A stretch of 56,929 nucleotides of DNA from Candidatus Rokuibacteriota bacterium (GTDB lineage: Bacteria > Methylomirabilota > Methylomirabilia > Rokubacteriales > CSP1-6), in the NCBI GenBank assembly GCA_016866775.1, contig VGLJ01000030.1, positions 1 through 56,929 on the forward strand, in the 5' to 3' direction. The notes under the pieces were generated by a model that was given only the letters and a program-made list of their open reading frames with translations, searched no databases and had not been told where the DNA came from. A program made the position numbers and the translations under genes. Position 1 is the stretch's first letter. Each line of letters begins with the position of its first letter. This document shows positions 1 through 6,921 of the stretch, piece after piece.

Positions 1-83
1 GCGCCCTGCGCCTACTCCAAGAGATCGCGACCAAGAGTTCCAAGAGCACGCGATCGTCGTCGAATGCGAAGCGTAGAGCGACG

Positions 84-140
84 GGATAACTTCGGCATGC
101 AGCCGACGGCCTTCGGCCGCGGCTGATACTGGCGTTCGCC
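84..140 (+). repeat. attC-like recombination site (site 0)
   Basis: Imperfect dyad with the layout of an integron attC site. GGATAAC (84-90) and GTTCGCC (134-140) form the outer boxes, with TT after AAC and GC before GTT. Inside, CAGCCG (100-105) pairs with CGGCTG (120-125). CGGCC (107-111) pairs with GGCCG (115-119), leaving A106 extrahelical. The outer boxes match the RYYYAAC/GTTRRRY consensus only partly. No gene could be identified in the 83 bases before it. The spacing rules are those of three further sites downstream. It could also be an ordinary hairpin or terminator. Confidence 0.4.
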
Positions 141-242
141 GCAACACGGGAGGAGGTAGAGCATTCCGGGCATGGCGGCATGTCAGCAGTCGTCACGGCA
201 CAGCGGCAACACTAACAAGCCATCGCGCGGGCAGGCCTGAAG

Positions 243-1223
243 ATGGCCAGGTGGGCAACCGGCGTCGCCCTCGCCCTTACGCTCCTCGCTCTATCACTCG
301 GTGCCGAGGCGCAGCAGACGATGCGCGGACCCCGAATCGGTGTCGTGACCATGGTTTCTGCTCATACGCCTCGCACGGAGGCTTTCCGCAAGGGCCTGAC
401 CGAACGAGGGTACGTCGAAGGGCAGAATGTCGCCATCGACTGGAAATGGGCCGCGGGAAGCCTCGCGCGGCTTCCCCAACTCGTGAGCGAGTTGCTCGAC
501 GCGCGCGTCGACGTCATCGTTGCCGGCGGGCCGCAGCCGATCGCGGTCGCGAAGAGGCTCACCAGTACGACTCCGATCGTTATGGTCGGCGCGGCTGACC
601 CGGTGGGAGCGGGCTTCGTCAAGACCCTCGCCCGACCTGGCGGTAACCTGACCGGTCTCTCCATCGACGCTACCCCGGAACTGTTTCAGAAGCAGGTTGA
701 CCTCATCAAAGAGGCAATCCCTCGCGTAACCCGTATTGCCGTTATCTGGAACTCGGCCGTGCCCGGCGCCGCAGCGTTCTTGGACCGGCTACGGCAGGCC
801 GCGCAGGTCCTCAAGCTGGAACTCTATTGGGTCGACGTTCAGGGGCGCGACGAGTTCGAGAAGTTCTTTGCAGTGATGAGCCGCGAGCGAGCGGGTGCGG
901 TTCTCGTCGTGACCGATCCGTTCATCTATGTCCATCGAGCTCGGGTGGTAGGACTCGCCGCACGGTATCGTATCCCGGCGATGTACCTCTGAGAGGAGAT
1001 CGTGAGCGCCGGCGGCCTCATGTCCTACGGCCCTGACCTCGCTGACCTCTACGGACGGGCTGCTATCTACGTCGACAGAATTCTCAAGGGCGCTAAGCCC
1101 GGCGAACTCCCGGTCGAGCAGCCCGAGAAGTTCCATCTCGTCATCAACCTGAGAACCGCCAAGGCCCTTGGCCTGACGATCCCGGCGCCACTGCTGCTGC
1201 GGGCCGATCAGCTCCTTGAATGA
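243..1223 (+). pseudogene. ABC transporter substrate-binding protein (ABC_sub_bind family), interrupted by in-frame TGA
   Basis: Predicted exported solute-binding protein of the ABC_sub_bind (TrpX-like) family. It starts with a signal peptide (residues 1-24, ending GAEAQ) followed by the family's opening strand 'RIGVV' and the 'LTGLS' region. The reading frame is stopped by TGA at 990-992 and continues in the same frame to 1223 with the conserved C-terminal block (AGGLMSYGP near 1008, then LRADQ at the end). Restoring the codon gives about 326 residues, the normal family length. CGA to TGA is the simplest change. No other component of a transporter is adjacent, and the gene lies between two attC-like sites, which suggests a mobile cassette. 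The stop is not a selenocysteine codon, since the family has no Cys there. Confidence 0.75.
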
Positions 1224-1266
1224 GCAATTGAGGGAGGCCACGCACCGTGCGCCGTCGCACACGGGC

Positions 1267-1337
1267 GTCGAACTTCACGCTCCGGCGGTCCGGGGGCTCG
1301 CGTTGCTCGCCCTCCGGCGCTGAGCGTGGCGTTAGAG
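1267..1337 (+). repeat. attC-like recombination site (site 1)
   Basis: GTCGAAC (1267-1273) and GTTAGAG (1331-1337) are outer boxes. After a two-base spacer on each side (TT and GC), CACGCTC (1276-1282) pairs perfectly with GAGCGTG (1322-1328). A shorter CCGG/CCGG pairing lies inside (1282-1285 with 1314-1317). The left box and spacer (GTCGAAC-TTC) are identical to those of the site at 2049. It sits 44 bp after the broken substrate-binding gene and just before hicB, which is where a cassette boundary would be expected. Confidence 0.5.
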
Positions 1338-1382
1338 CGACTGACATCAATCAGCGTCGCCCGAAGTAGAATGAGAGGCGTC

Positions 1383-1589
1383 ATGCGTAGCTTCAACATC
1401 GTCGTCGAGCGCGATCCGGATACGGAACTGTATGTCGGATACGTGCCCGGGTGGCCCGGCGCTCATAGCCAAGGGGCCGCCCTCGACGAGCTTCGCACCA
1501 ACCTGCAGGAAGTCCTTGCCATGCTCCTTGAGGATGGCGAGCTACGCCTCGAATCAGAATTTATTGGACAGACGATTCAAGTTGCATAG
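1383..1589 (+). CDS. hicB: HicB-family antitoxin
   Basis: Small (68 aa) partial RNase-H-fold HicB antitoxin. It opens with a beta strand (SFNIVVERDP) followed by 'YVGYVPGWPGAHSQG', the family's hallmark, then an amphipathic helix (LDELRTNLQEVL). There is no obvious C-terminal HTH or RHH domain, so it is the minimal form. I chose ATG 1383 because family members begin just before this strand; a GTG at 1326 and an ATG at 1371 are in frame. HicB neutralises the HicA mRNA interferase and the pair autoregulates. The hicA gene follows two bases after the stop, but antitoxin-first order and the broken toxin mean this antitoxin may now be an orphan. Confidence 0.88.
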   Translation: MRSFNIVVERDPDTELYVGYVPGWPGAHSQGAALDELRTNLQEVLAMLLEDGELRLESEFIGQTIQVA

Positions 1590-1591
1590 AC

Positions 1592-1815
1592 GTGGGCTCC
1601 ATCCCAGTCCTGAAGCCCCGCGAGGTAGCCGCTCTCCTCGAGCGTCTCGGATTTGAGGAAGTTCGACAGCGTGGTGCGCATCGTCAGTATCGGCACGAGA
1701 CGGGCGCGGCACCACAGTCCCCTTTCATGCAGGACGCGATATTTCCCCGACGCTGTCGCGGAAGATGGCGCGTGACATCGGGCTGCGCGTCGAGGAACTC
1801 CCTGGCCGCGAATAG
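1592..1815 (+). pseudogene. hicA: HicA-family mRNA interferase toxin, frameshifted
   Basis: dsRBD-like HicA toxin that would cleave mRNA when free of HicB. From GTG 1592 the frame reads 'VLKPREVAALLERLGF' and 'RQRGAHRQYRH', where the final His is the catalytic residue region. The frame is then lost near 1703. The continuation 'GRGTTVPFHAGRDISP' to the stop at 1813-1815 is one frame over. A single missing base, probably G in the GGG/GCG run at 1702-1706, explains it. The corrected product would be about 74 aa, normal for the family. Either the toxin is inactivated or the base is a sequencing error. It follows hicB by two bases and precedes an attC-like site. Confidence 0.8.
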
Positions 1816-2048
1816 CGAGCGCTCTAACTTCCGTATCTGGACTCCTCGGTCAAGAGCCTCGGGCGCACTGAGGAGCGAAGGTCGCACCGCGCACGTGGCC
1901 ACGTCACGGGCGCCATACTCCGCGTTACGTTTTTCCGCTTTACCCTTTCCGCCTGGTTTATCGGATACGCGGTGAAAGCGTCGAGGTCATCGCCGTCGCG
2001 CACGGCAGACGACGGCCCGGGTATGGGCGGTCTCGTCTCTGATGAGCC

Positions 2049-2117
2049 GTCGAACTTCCGGTTGCATCCGTCCGCGGCTCGCTTCGCTCGCTGCGGCGGC
2101 TGATCCGGGCGTTGGGC
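2049..2117 (+). repeat. attC-like recombination site (site 2)
   Basis: The right outer box GTTGGGC (2111-2117) fits the GTTRRRY consensus exactly. The left box is GTCGAAC (2049-2055). Spacers are TT and GC, and CCGG (2058-2061) pairs with CCGG (2105-2108). A GC-rich dyad fills the centre. Bases 2055-2082 recur at 3582-3609 with 24 of 28 identities. The 233 bp between the hicA stop and this site hold no gene I can support; AAC-TTCCGTATC at about 1829 resembles the left half of another, decayed site. Confidence 0.5.
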
Positions 2118-2157
2118 AGCTTGTGACCCGTAACGTCATGGGTTACACTCATCGTGA

Positions 2158-2436
2158 GTGATCCGAGGATTCCGGCACAAAGGGTTGGCCAGGTTCTTCG
2201 AGACTGGATCGAAGGCCGGCATCCAGCCCCAACATGCCGAACGGCTGCGCCTGATCCTGGGCCGCCTGAGCGCGGCGACGGCGCCACAAGACATGGCTCT
2301 TCCCGGGCTGAACCTTCATCCGCTCCGGGGTGACCGCCAGAACGTGTGGGCTGTGTCGGTAAGCGGGAACTGGAGGGTCACCTTCAAGTTTGTGGAGAAG
2401 GACGCGGATGCTGTCGACTACGAAGACTATCACTGA
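2158..2436 (+). CDS. higB: HigB-like RelE/ParE-superfamily toxin
   Basis: Ribosome-dependent mRNA interferase of the HigB (RelE-fold) family, 92 aa, the usual size. Visible family blocks are '[14 protein letters not shown]' at the start, '[12 protein letters not shown]', '[18 protein letters not shown]' and the terminal '[19 protein letters not shown]'. The C-terminal Arg/Lys and Tyr/His residues are the usual catalytic set. The start is GTG at 2158. Toxin-first order and the adjacent HigA antitoxin, ten bases downstream, are the standard higBA arrangement. The pair lies between two attC-like sites, typical cargo of chromosomal cassette arrays, where it can act as a stabiliser. Confidence 0.9.
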   Translation: MIRGFRHKGLARFFETGSKAGIQPQHAERLRLILGRLSAATAPQDMALPGLNLHPLRGDRQNVWAVSVSGNWRVTFKFVEKDADAVDYEDYH

Positions 2437-2446
2437 CGGAGATCCG

Positions 2447-2734
2447 ATGCGCATGCACAATCCACCTCATCCGGGCGAGATCATCAAGACCCTCTGTCTT
2501 GAGCCACTTGGCATCACCGTCACGCAGGCCGCCGACGCTCTCGGAGTGAGTCGCAAGACGCTGTCCGCGATTCTGAATGGCCGGGCCGGGATTAGCCCCG
2601 AGATGGCGGTCCGCCTTTCCATTGCTTTCGGAACGTCTTCCGAGAGCTGGCTCAATCAGCAGACGCAATACGACCTCTGGCACGCCGAGCAGCGTCGGAA
2701 GCGGCTCAAGGTTGCGAAGCTTGCGCCGGCGTAG
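2447..2734 (+). CDS. higA: HigA-family antitoxin (XRE HTH)
   Basis: XRE-type helix-turn-helix antitoxin of the HigA/VapI family, 95 aa. '[19 protein letters not shown]' is the family opening, followed by an HTH at about residues 24-45 ([20 protein letters not shown]). '[20 protein letters not shown]' comes next, then a basic tail. It binds HigB and represses the higBA promoter through the HTH. I chose ATG 2447 because GGAG at 2438-2441 gives good spacing and homologues begin 'MHNPPHPGE'; an upstream in-frame ATG at 2390 would lie inside higB. Confidence 0.92.
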   Translation: MRMHNPPHPGEIIKTLCLEPLGITVTQAADALGVSRKTLSAILNGRAGISPEMAVRLSIAFGTSSESWLNQQTQYDLWHAEQRRKRLKVAKLAPA

Positions 2735-2739
2735 AAGAC

Positions 2740-2809
2740 GCCCAACAACGCGCTACACCGGACCGGAGCTCGCGTCGCTCGCTCCGGCCGGTGACCGCGC
2801 GCGTTGATA
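2740..2809 (+). repeat. attC-like recombination site (site 3)
   Basis: The clearest of the four sites. GCCCAAC (2740-2746) is a perfect left box; GTTGATA (2803-2809) is an imperfect right one. CAACGCGC (2746-2753) pairs with GCGCGTTG (2799-2806). CACCGG (2756-2761) pairs with CCGGTG (2788-2793). CCGGAGC (2763-2769) pairs with GCTCCGG (2781-2787). Unpaired TA and extrahelical A2762 interrupt the stem on one side, as in folded attC strands. It starts five bases after the higA stop, so it would be the attC of the higBA cassette. The next 286 bases show no gene I can support. Confidence 0.55.
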
Positions 2810-3095
2810 TGACTTCCACCGTCAAGCGCGATCTTCGCCATTGGATCGCGCGTGCTGTTCCGGGCTCGGTTTCTACAGAGCGCTCGGATCATCAACGACG
2901 ACGGAGCCTGTAAGTGCGACGGTCGCTCATGCTGATATCCGTGGGTGGGGTACCACCTTACTGGTATCCGTCGCGGTGCCTGCTTCGCTCTAGGCACGAG
3001 GGGCGTCGCCTCGTAACGCTCATCGAAGGTTGCGCCGAGCCCGAGGCTGCGTCCTCGTCGATGACCCGAGTTCATGATCGCGTTCGTCAGTCAGT

Positions 3096-3517
3096 GTGTC
3101 TGCGGTCGCCTGGTTGATCGCCGCGACGGGCGCCCAGCCGGCTACGGCGCAAGGCGGATGGGTCCTCGTTCGTCCGCCCTCGACTATCAACGCCTCGAGG
3201 CGCTCAACACCAGTCCCGGGTTTCTTGCAAAGTCGCTGGACGACCAGGTGAGCGAAGCGCTCTCCGTCGCGATCGACCGCAGCGCACCACTCGCACAGTG
3301 GCAGCGCTGGGTCGAATATCCTTCGGAGGCGGAGTGCGAGGCCGGCCGCCGGAACAGCGAAGCGAACGCCCGGCGCGGCCTCACGGAGTTGGCCCGGCAC
3401 CCCACCGGCGGACCGGAAGTCGAACGGGCTAAACGCAGCGTGCGATTCGAGGGCGAAGTCGATGGCCTTCGCTTCCGGGAGGCTCGCTGTGTCCCGGCCG
3501 TGCAAGCACCACGCTAA
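3096..3517 (+). pseudogene. Decayed small secreted protein, frameshifted
   Basis: Two reading frames together resemble a short secreted protein. From GTG 3096 one frame gives a hydrophobic leader (SAVAWLIAATGAQPATAQ) and then 'GGWVLVRPPS', a likely signal peptide and mature start. From about 3190 a second frame continues with 'APLAQWQRWVEYPSEAECE' and runs to the TAA at 3515-3517. The pattern (short leader, 'WVL', then a W-rich segment and a Cys in 'AECE') recalls small secreted hypotheticals common in uncultivated soil bacteria. I do not know its function. The frame change near 3190 means it is broken or misread. Confidence 0.35.
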
Positions 3518-3581
3518 CGTATGAGGTGCTCAGCGGTGACTGCGCTTCGGTACGATGGCGTGTATCGCAGCGGCTAATTAG

Positions 3582-3609
3582 CTTCCGTATCCAGCCGTCC
3601 GCGGCTCGC
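3582..3609 (+). repeat. Copy of the attC site 2 left half
   Basis: 28 bp matching 2055-2082 at 24 positions, including the identical 15-base block CCGTCCGCGGCTCGC. It lies after the decayed secreted protein and before the DUF4258 fragment, where a cassette boundary would fall. A matching right half is not evident; GGTTCATT near 3615 is a weak candidate. I read it as a decayed or truncated attC-like site. Confidence 0.35.
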
Positions 3610-3619
3610 CGGCCGGTTC

Positions 3620-3800
3620 ATTCCTCGCGAGTCGATCCTCGCCGCCGTGGCCAGCCGCGAACTCGTGGCGGCGTATCCCGACGATAAGTGCCTCCCGAGC
3701 TGCTTGATCCTCGCGCGACACGACCGAGACATGTTTCATGTTCTGTTCGCGCCCGACGTCCGAGGCGAGAGTGTCGGCCGGTCACGGTGTCGTCCGTCGC
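3620..3800 (+). pseudogene. DUF4258-like fragment
   Basis: The open frame reads 'ESILAAV...LVAAYPDDKCLPSCLILARHD..MFHVLFAPDV'. The 'YPDDK..PSCL' and 'HVLFA.D' blocks are those of DUF4258 proteins, small families often found with toxin-antitoxin partners. The N-terminal part is missing and the expected 'V.VVT.Y.P' ending is in another frame after about 3790. No intact start codon fits; GTG 3647 is internal to the conserved block. I treat it as a truncated, frameshifted remnant at the end of the cassette-like strip. Confidence 0.4.
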
Positions 3801-3926
3801 GAGCACCGGTCGCTCGGTCGCCTTCTCGCGGCGCAGTGCCGAGGCGAGGAGCCCGGTCGCCCTCCGGGAAACCGCCCCGGCCACGCCCTTGCCGATGCTC
3901 ACGCCATGAGAAAGGAGGCCCTTCCG

Positions 3927-4127
3927 ATGGACACGAAACTGATCGCGGTGGTGGAGCTTCTGGAGCGAGGGGTGTGGGAGGAGGCGCACGGCATCGTGCA
4001 CACGCTGGAAGGCGATCTGGAGAGCGCCGAGCACTGGTATCGCAACGCGAAGCGGACGTTCCGCGGCCCCGACGCGGTACGGGCGGAGATCGCCACGGCG
4101 CGCGAGCTCCTGGCGCGAACGGGCTAG
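3927..4127 (+). CDS. Small conserved hypothetical protein
   Basis: 66 aa, helical, with 'LLERGVWEEAHGIVHTLEGD' followed by 'SAEHWYRNAKRTF' and a final helix. The arrangement of small and aromatic residues resembles one and a half TPR-like helical hairpins found in short bacterial hypotheticals ('W.EAH.IV...GD...A..WYR.A'). The start is ATG 3927, because AAAGGAGG at 3911-3918 is ideally spaced; ATG 3906 is in frame but overlaps that site. Function unknown. It is 28 bases upstream of the next membrane gene and may be co-transcribed with it. Confidence 0.65.
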   Translation: MDTKLIAVVELLERGVWEEAHGIVHTLEGDLESAEHWYRNAKRTFRGPDAVRAEIATARELLARTG

Positions 4128-4155
4128 AATCGCGACACCGATCACGAGAGCCGAC

Positions 4156-4542
4156 GTGGACCTCAAGAGCGTGGACCGCAAAGTCGTGTGCGGGTATCTG
4201 CTCGGCGCCCTCGCCGCGGTGGCGAGTCTGTGGGCAGGTGTAGAGCTCGGCGGCGCGTGGCAGCTTGCGGTCCTCGTGTGGCTCAGTGGAGCGATCCTCG
4301 GGTGGGTCGTGGGAATCGTCGCGTCGCCTCAGGCGAACGAGAAGCGGGACTTCCTCAAGTACGCAAAGCCGGCATCCGTGTTGGTCGCGGGCTACCTGGT
4401 CTCGAAGCTGGAGATCCTCTTCAGCCGTGCCGTCGAGAGCAAGCTCGCCTTCACGGCCGTATTCCTGGGACACGTGCTCCTGTTCTTCATCGCGTTCGGA
4501 CTTGGGATGCTGTTCACGTACGTCGGGCGGCGGTACGCGTAG
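4156..4542 (+). CDS. Hypothetical integral membrane protein
   Basis: 128 aa with three or four hydrophobic segments: about residues 11-27 (GYLLGALAAVASLWAGV), 33-56 (WQLAVLVWLSGAILGWVVGIV), 72-90 and 100-124 (VFLGHVLLFFIAFGLGMLF). A charged loop (NEKRDFLKYAKP) lies in the middle. Start GTG 4156. No family recognised. It ends eight bases before the convergent livF gene on the other strand. Confidence 0.6.
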   Translation: MDLKSVDRKVVCGYLLGALAAVASLWAGVELGGAWQLAVLVWLSGAILGWVVGIVASPQANEKRDFLKYAKPASVLVAGYLVSKLEILFSRAVESKLAFTAVFLGHVLLFFIAFGLGMLFTYVGRRYA

Positions 4543-4550
4543 GGAGGCGG

Positions 4551-5267
4551 TCAGCGCGCGGTCGCGCCGAGATACGTCTGCGTCAGGAGCGGCTCGCCCT
4601 TCAGCTCGGCGGGCGTGCCCGAGAAGATCACGCTGCCGACCTCCAGCACGTAGCAGCGCTTCACCACGGCCAGCGCCTGCCGCGCGTTCTGCTCGACGAG
4701 GAGGATCGTGGTGCCCTCCTCGTTGAGCCGGCGGATCACCCGCATGATCTCCTCGACCACGAGCGGCGCGAGCCCCCACGTGGGCTCGTCCAGCATGAGG
4801 AGCTTCGGGCGCGCCATGAGCGCGCGGGCGATCGCGAGCATCTGCTGCTCGCCGCCGGAGAGCGTGCCCGCGCGCTGGCCCTGCCGCTCGCGCAGGATCG
4901 GGAAGATCTCGGAGACCCGGTCGATCTCGTGTTTGATCGCGGCCTCGCCGTCGTGACGCGGGTAGGCGCCCATCAGGAGGTTCTCGCGCACGGTCATCGA
5001 CGCGAGGATCCAGCGTCCTTCCGGCACCAGGCCGACGCCCGCGGCCACGACCCGGTCGGGCGCGAGCCCGCCGACGTCGCGGTCCATGAAGCGCACGCGC
5101 CCCGACGTCGGTTTGAGCAGGCCGATCACCGTGAGCAGCGTCGTCGTCTTTCCCGCGCCGTTCGGACCCAGCACGCCGACGATCTCGCCCTTGGCGACGT
5201 CGAGGGAGACGCCCTTCAGCGCGGTCACGTTGCCGTAGCGGGTCACGAGTCCCTCGATGCTAAGCAT
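4551..5267 (-). CDS. livF: Branched-chain amino acid-type ABC transporter ATP-binding protein LivF
   Basis: 238-aa cytoplasmic ATPase of the LivF subfamily. Walker A 'GPNGAGKTT' is near residue 34, the signature 'LSGGEQQML' near 138, Walker B 'LLMLDEPTWGL' near 156 (the usual S/T replaced by W) and the switch His region 'LLVEQNA' after it. Length and order match LivF. It is the last gene of the minus-strand transporter run, overlapping livG by eight bases. It pairs with LivG to drive the LivH/LivM permease. The substrate may be an amino acid or an aromatic or aliphatic acid; sequence alone does not decide. Confidence 0.93.
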   Translation of the reverse strand: MLSIEGLVTRYGNVTALKGVSLDVAKGEIVGVLGPNGAGKTTTLLTVIGLLKPTSGRVRFMDRDVGGLAPDRVVAAGVGLVPEGRWILASMTVRENLLMGAYPRHDGEAAIKHEIDRVSEIFPILRERQGQRAGTLSGGEQQMLAIARALMARPKLLMLDEPTWGLAPLVVEEIMRVIRRLNEEGTTILLVEQNARQALAVVKRCYVLEVGSVIFSGTPAELKGEPLLTQTYLGATAR

Positions 5268-6003
5268 TGGCGTGCTCTCGCCCGAGGTACGCCTCGATGA
5301 CGCGCGGGTCGGCCTGGATCTCCTTCGGGGTGCCCTCGGCGATCTTCTCGCCGAAGTTCAGGACGGCGATGCGGTCGGCGACGTCCATCACGAGGTGCAT
5401 GGTGTGCTCGATGAGGAAGATGGTCTTGCCGAGCTCACGCAGGCGCCGGATGTCCCGGACGAGGCGCGCCAGCTCGACCGCGCCCATGCCGGCCGCCGGC
5501 TCGTCGAGCAGCAGCAGCGAGGGGTCCGTGGCCAGCGCGCGCGCCGTCTCCAGGCGGCGCTGCTCGCCGAAGTTCAGGTTTTCCACGAGCTCGTCGCGGC
5601 GCGCGGACAGCCCCGTCAGGGCGAGCAGCTCCTCCACCCGTTCCCGCTCGCTCCTGGCACCGTTGCCCGAGCGCGGCTGACGCCGCATGGCGACCCAGAC
5701 GTTGTGGAAGACGCTCATGCGCGTGAACAGGCGGATGTTCTGGAACGTGCGGCCGATCCCGCGGCGCACGATCTCGTGCGTCGGCATCCCCGAGATCGGC
5801 GCCCCGTCGAAGACCACGGTCCCCGCCGTCGGCGCCAGCGCGCCGGTGATCACGTTGAACAGCGTCGTCTTGCCGGAGCCGTTCGGCCCGATGAGGGCGA
5901 AGATCGAGCCGCGCGGCACGTCGAAGCTGACGTCGTTCACGGCACGCAGCCCGCCGAAGTGACGCGCGAGCTTCCGGATGGAGAGGATCGCGCCGTCGGT
6001 CAT
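5260..6003 (-). CDS. livG: Branched-chain amino acid-type ABC transporter ATP-binding protein LivG
   Basis: 247-aa ATPase of the LivG subfamily. It shows 'LARHFGGLRAVNDVSF' at the N-terminus, Walker A 'GPNGSGKTTLFN', the shortened signature 'NFGEQRRLE' typical of LivG, Walker B 'LLLLDEPAAGM' and the terminal 'EAYLG' motif of LivG proteins. I start it at ATG 6003, which overlaps the livM stop (ATGA); an in-frame start at 6045 would extend into livM. With LivF it forms the heterodimeric motor. Confidence 0.93.
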   Translation of the reverse strand: MTDGAILSIRKLARHFGGLRAVNDVSFDVPRGSIFALIGPNGSGKTTLFNVITGALAPTAGTVVFDGAPISGMPTHEIVRRGIGRTFQNIRLFTRMSVFHNVWVAMRRQPRSGNGARSERERVEELLALTGLSARRDELVENLNFGEQRRLETARALATDPSLLLLDEPAAGMGAVELARLVRDIRRLRELGKTIFLIEHTMHLVMDVADRIAVLNFGEKIAEGTPKEIQADPRVIEAYLGREHANA

Positions 6004-6917
6004 GGCGCCTGCACCGGCTCGCGCGGCGCGCGCGGCGAGAGCCACGACTTCACGCGCAGCACGAGCGCCTCGTCGACGATCCCCCGCGGCCGGAAGATCA
6101 TCATCAGGATGATGAGGCCGCCGTAGACAAACTCACGCATTCCCTGCAGGCCGCGCAGTCCCTCGGTGAGGCCCACCAGCACGATCGCGCCCAGCAGCGT
6201 GCCGACGAAGCTGCCGAGGCCGCCGAGCAGCGGATACGTCACCGACGCGATCGCCAGCGGCAGCGCGACCATGTCGTGGTCGATGTAGGTCGAGTAGTGG
6301 ATGAAGAGCCCACCACCGAGCCCCGCCACCGCGGCGGCCGCGGCGAACGCGACCACCTTCACCCGCGTGACGTTGATCCCGATCATCGCCGCGGCCGTCT
6401 CGTCCTCCTCGACCGCGCGCAGCTTGGCGCCCACCTTCGATCGCTCGAGGAGGAAGAAGAGGATCACGACGACGACGAGCACGACCAGGATGACCGCGAG
6501 GTAGTGCAGACCCGTGAAGCCGCGGTCGTAGACGTAGCGGACGTGCCGGAAGCCTTCGGCCCCGTTGGGGCCGACGACGCGGCCGCCGATGTTCTCCGTG
6601 TAGCGGACGTTCAAGAAAGCGAGGCGAACGATCTCGCCGAAGCCGAAGGTGGCGATGGCGAGGTAGAGCCCGCGCACGCGCAGGGCGGGGAATCCCACGA
6701 CAAACCCCATGGCGCCCGCGACCAGTGCGCCCAGCACCAGCGCCGGCACGAGGCCCAGGCCCCACATCGCCGTCGACATCCCGGCCAGGTAGGCGCCGAT
6801 GGCGAAGAAGCCCTGCTGGCCGAACGACATCTGCCCGCTGATGGCGACCACGTACACGCTGAGGCCGAGCAGCGCGTGGATGCCGATGATCGAGGCGATC
6901 GCGACGTAGTAGTCCAT
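6000..6917 (-). CDS. livM: Branched-chain amino acid-type ABC transporter permease LivM
   Basis: 305-aa permease with eight or more hydrophobic segments. LivM hallmarks are visible: 'GQMSFGQQGFFAIGAY' near residue 28, 'LRVRGLYLAIATFGFGEI', 'GRVVGPNGAEG', and the cytoplasmic coupling-loop stretch 'VEEDETAAAMIGINVTRVK'. The end is 'IFRPRGI' plus a hydrophilic tail. It starts four bases after the livH stop and overlaps livG, so the four genes are one transcription unit. Confidence 0.92.
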   Translation of the reverse strand: MDYYVAIASIIGIHALLGLSVYVVAISGQMSFGQQGFFAIGAYLAGMSTAMWGLGLVPALVLGALVAGAMGFVVGFPALRVRGLYLAIATFGFGEIVRLAFLNVRYTENIGGRVVGPNGAEGFRHVRYVYDRGFTGLHYLAVILVVLVVVVILFFLLERSKVGAKLRAVEEDETAAAMIGINVTRVKVVAFAAAAAVAGLGGGLFIHYSTYIDHDMVALPLAIASVTYPLLGGLGSFVGTLLGAIVLVGLTEGLRGLQGMREFVYGGLIILMMIFRPRGIVDEALVLRVKSWLSPRAPREPVQAP

Positions 6918-6921
6918 GGCG

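Noticed and set aside
990-992. TGA in the ABC binding-protein gene as a possible third selenocysteine
   Set aside because: The family has no Cys or redox motif there, there is no UxxC context, and no short GU-loop hairpin follows at the right distance.
2914-3117. 67-aa frame between attC-like site 3 and the secreted remnant
   Set aside because: No recognisable motif or ribosome-binding site, and it overlaps the better secreted-protein frame.
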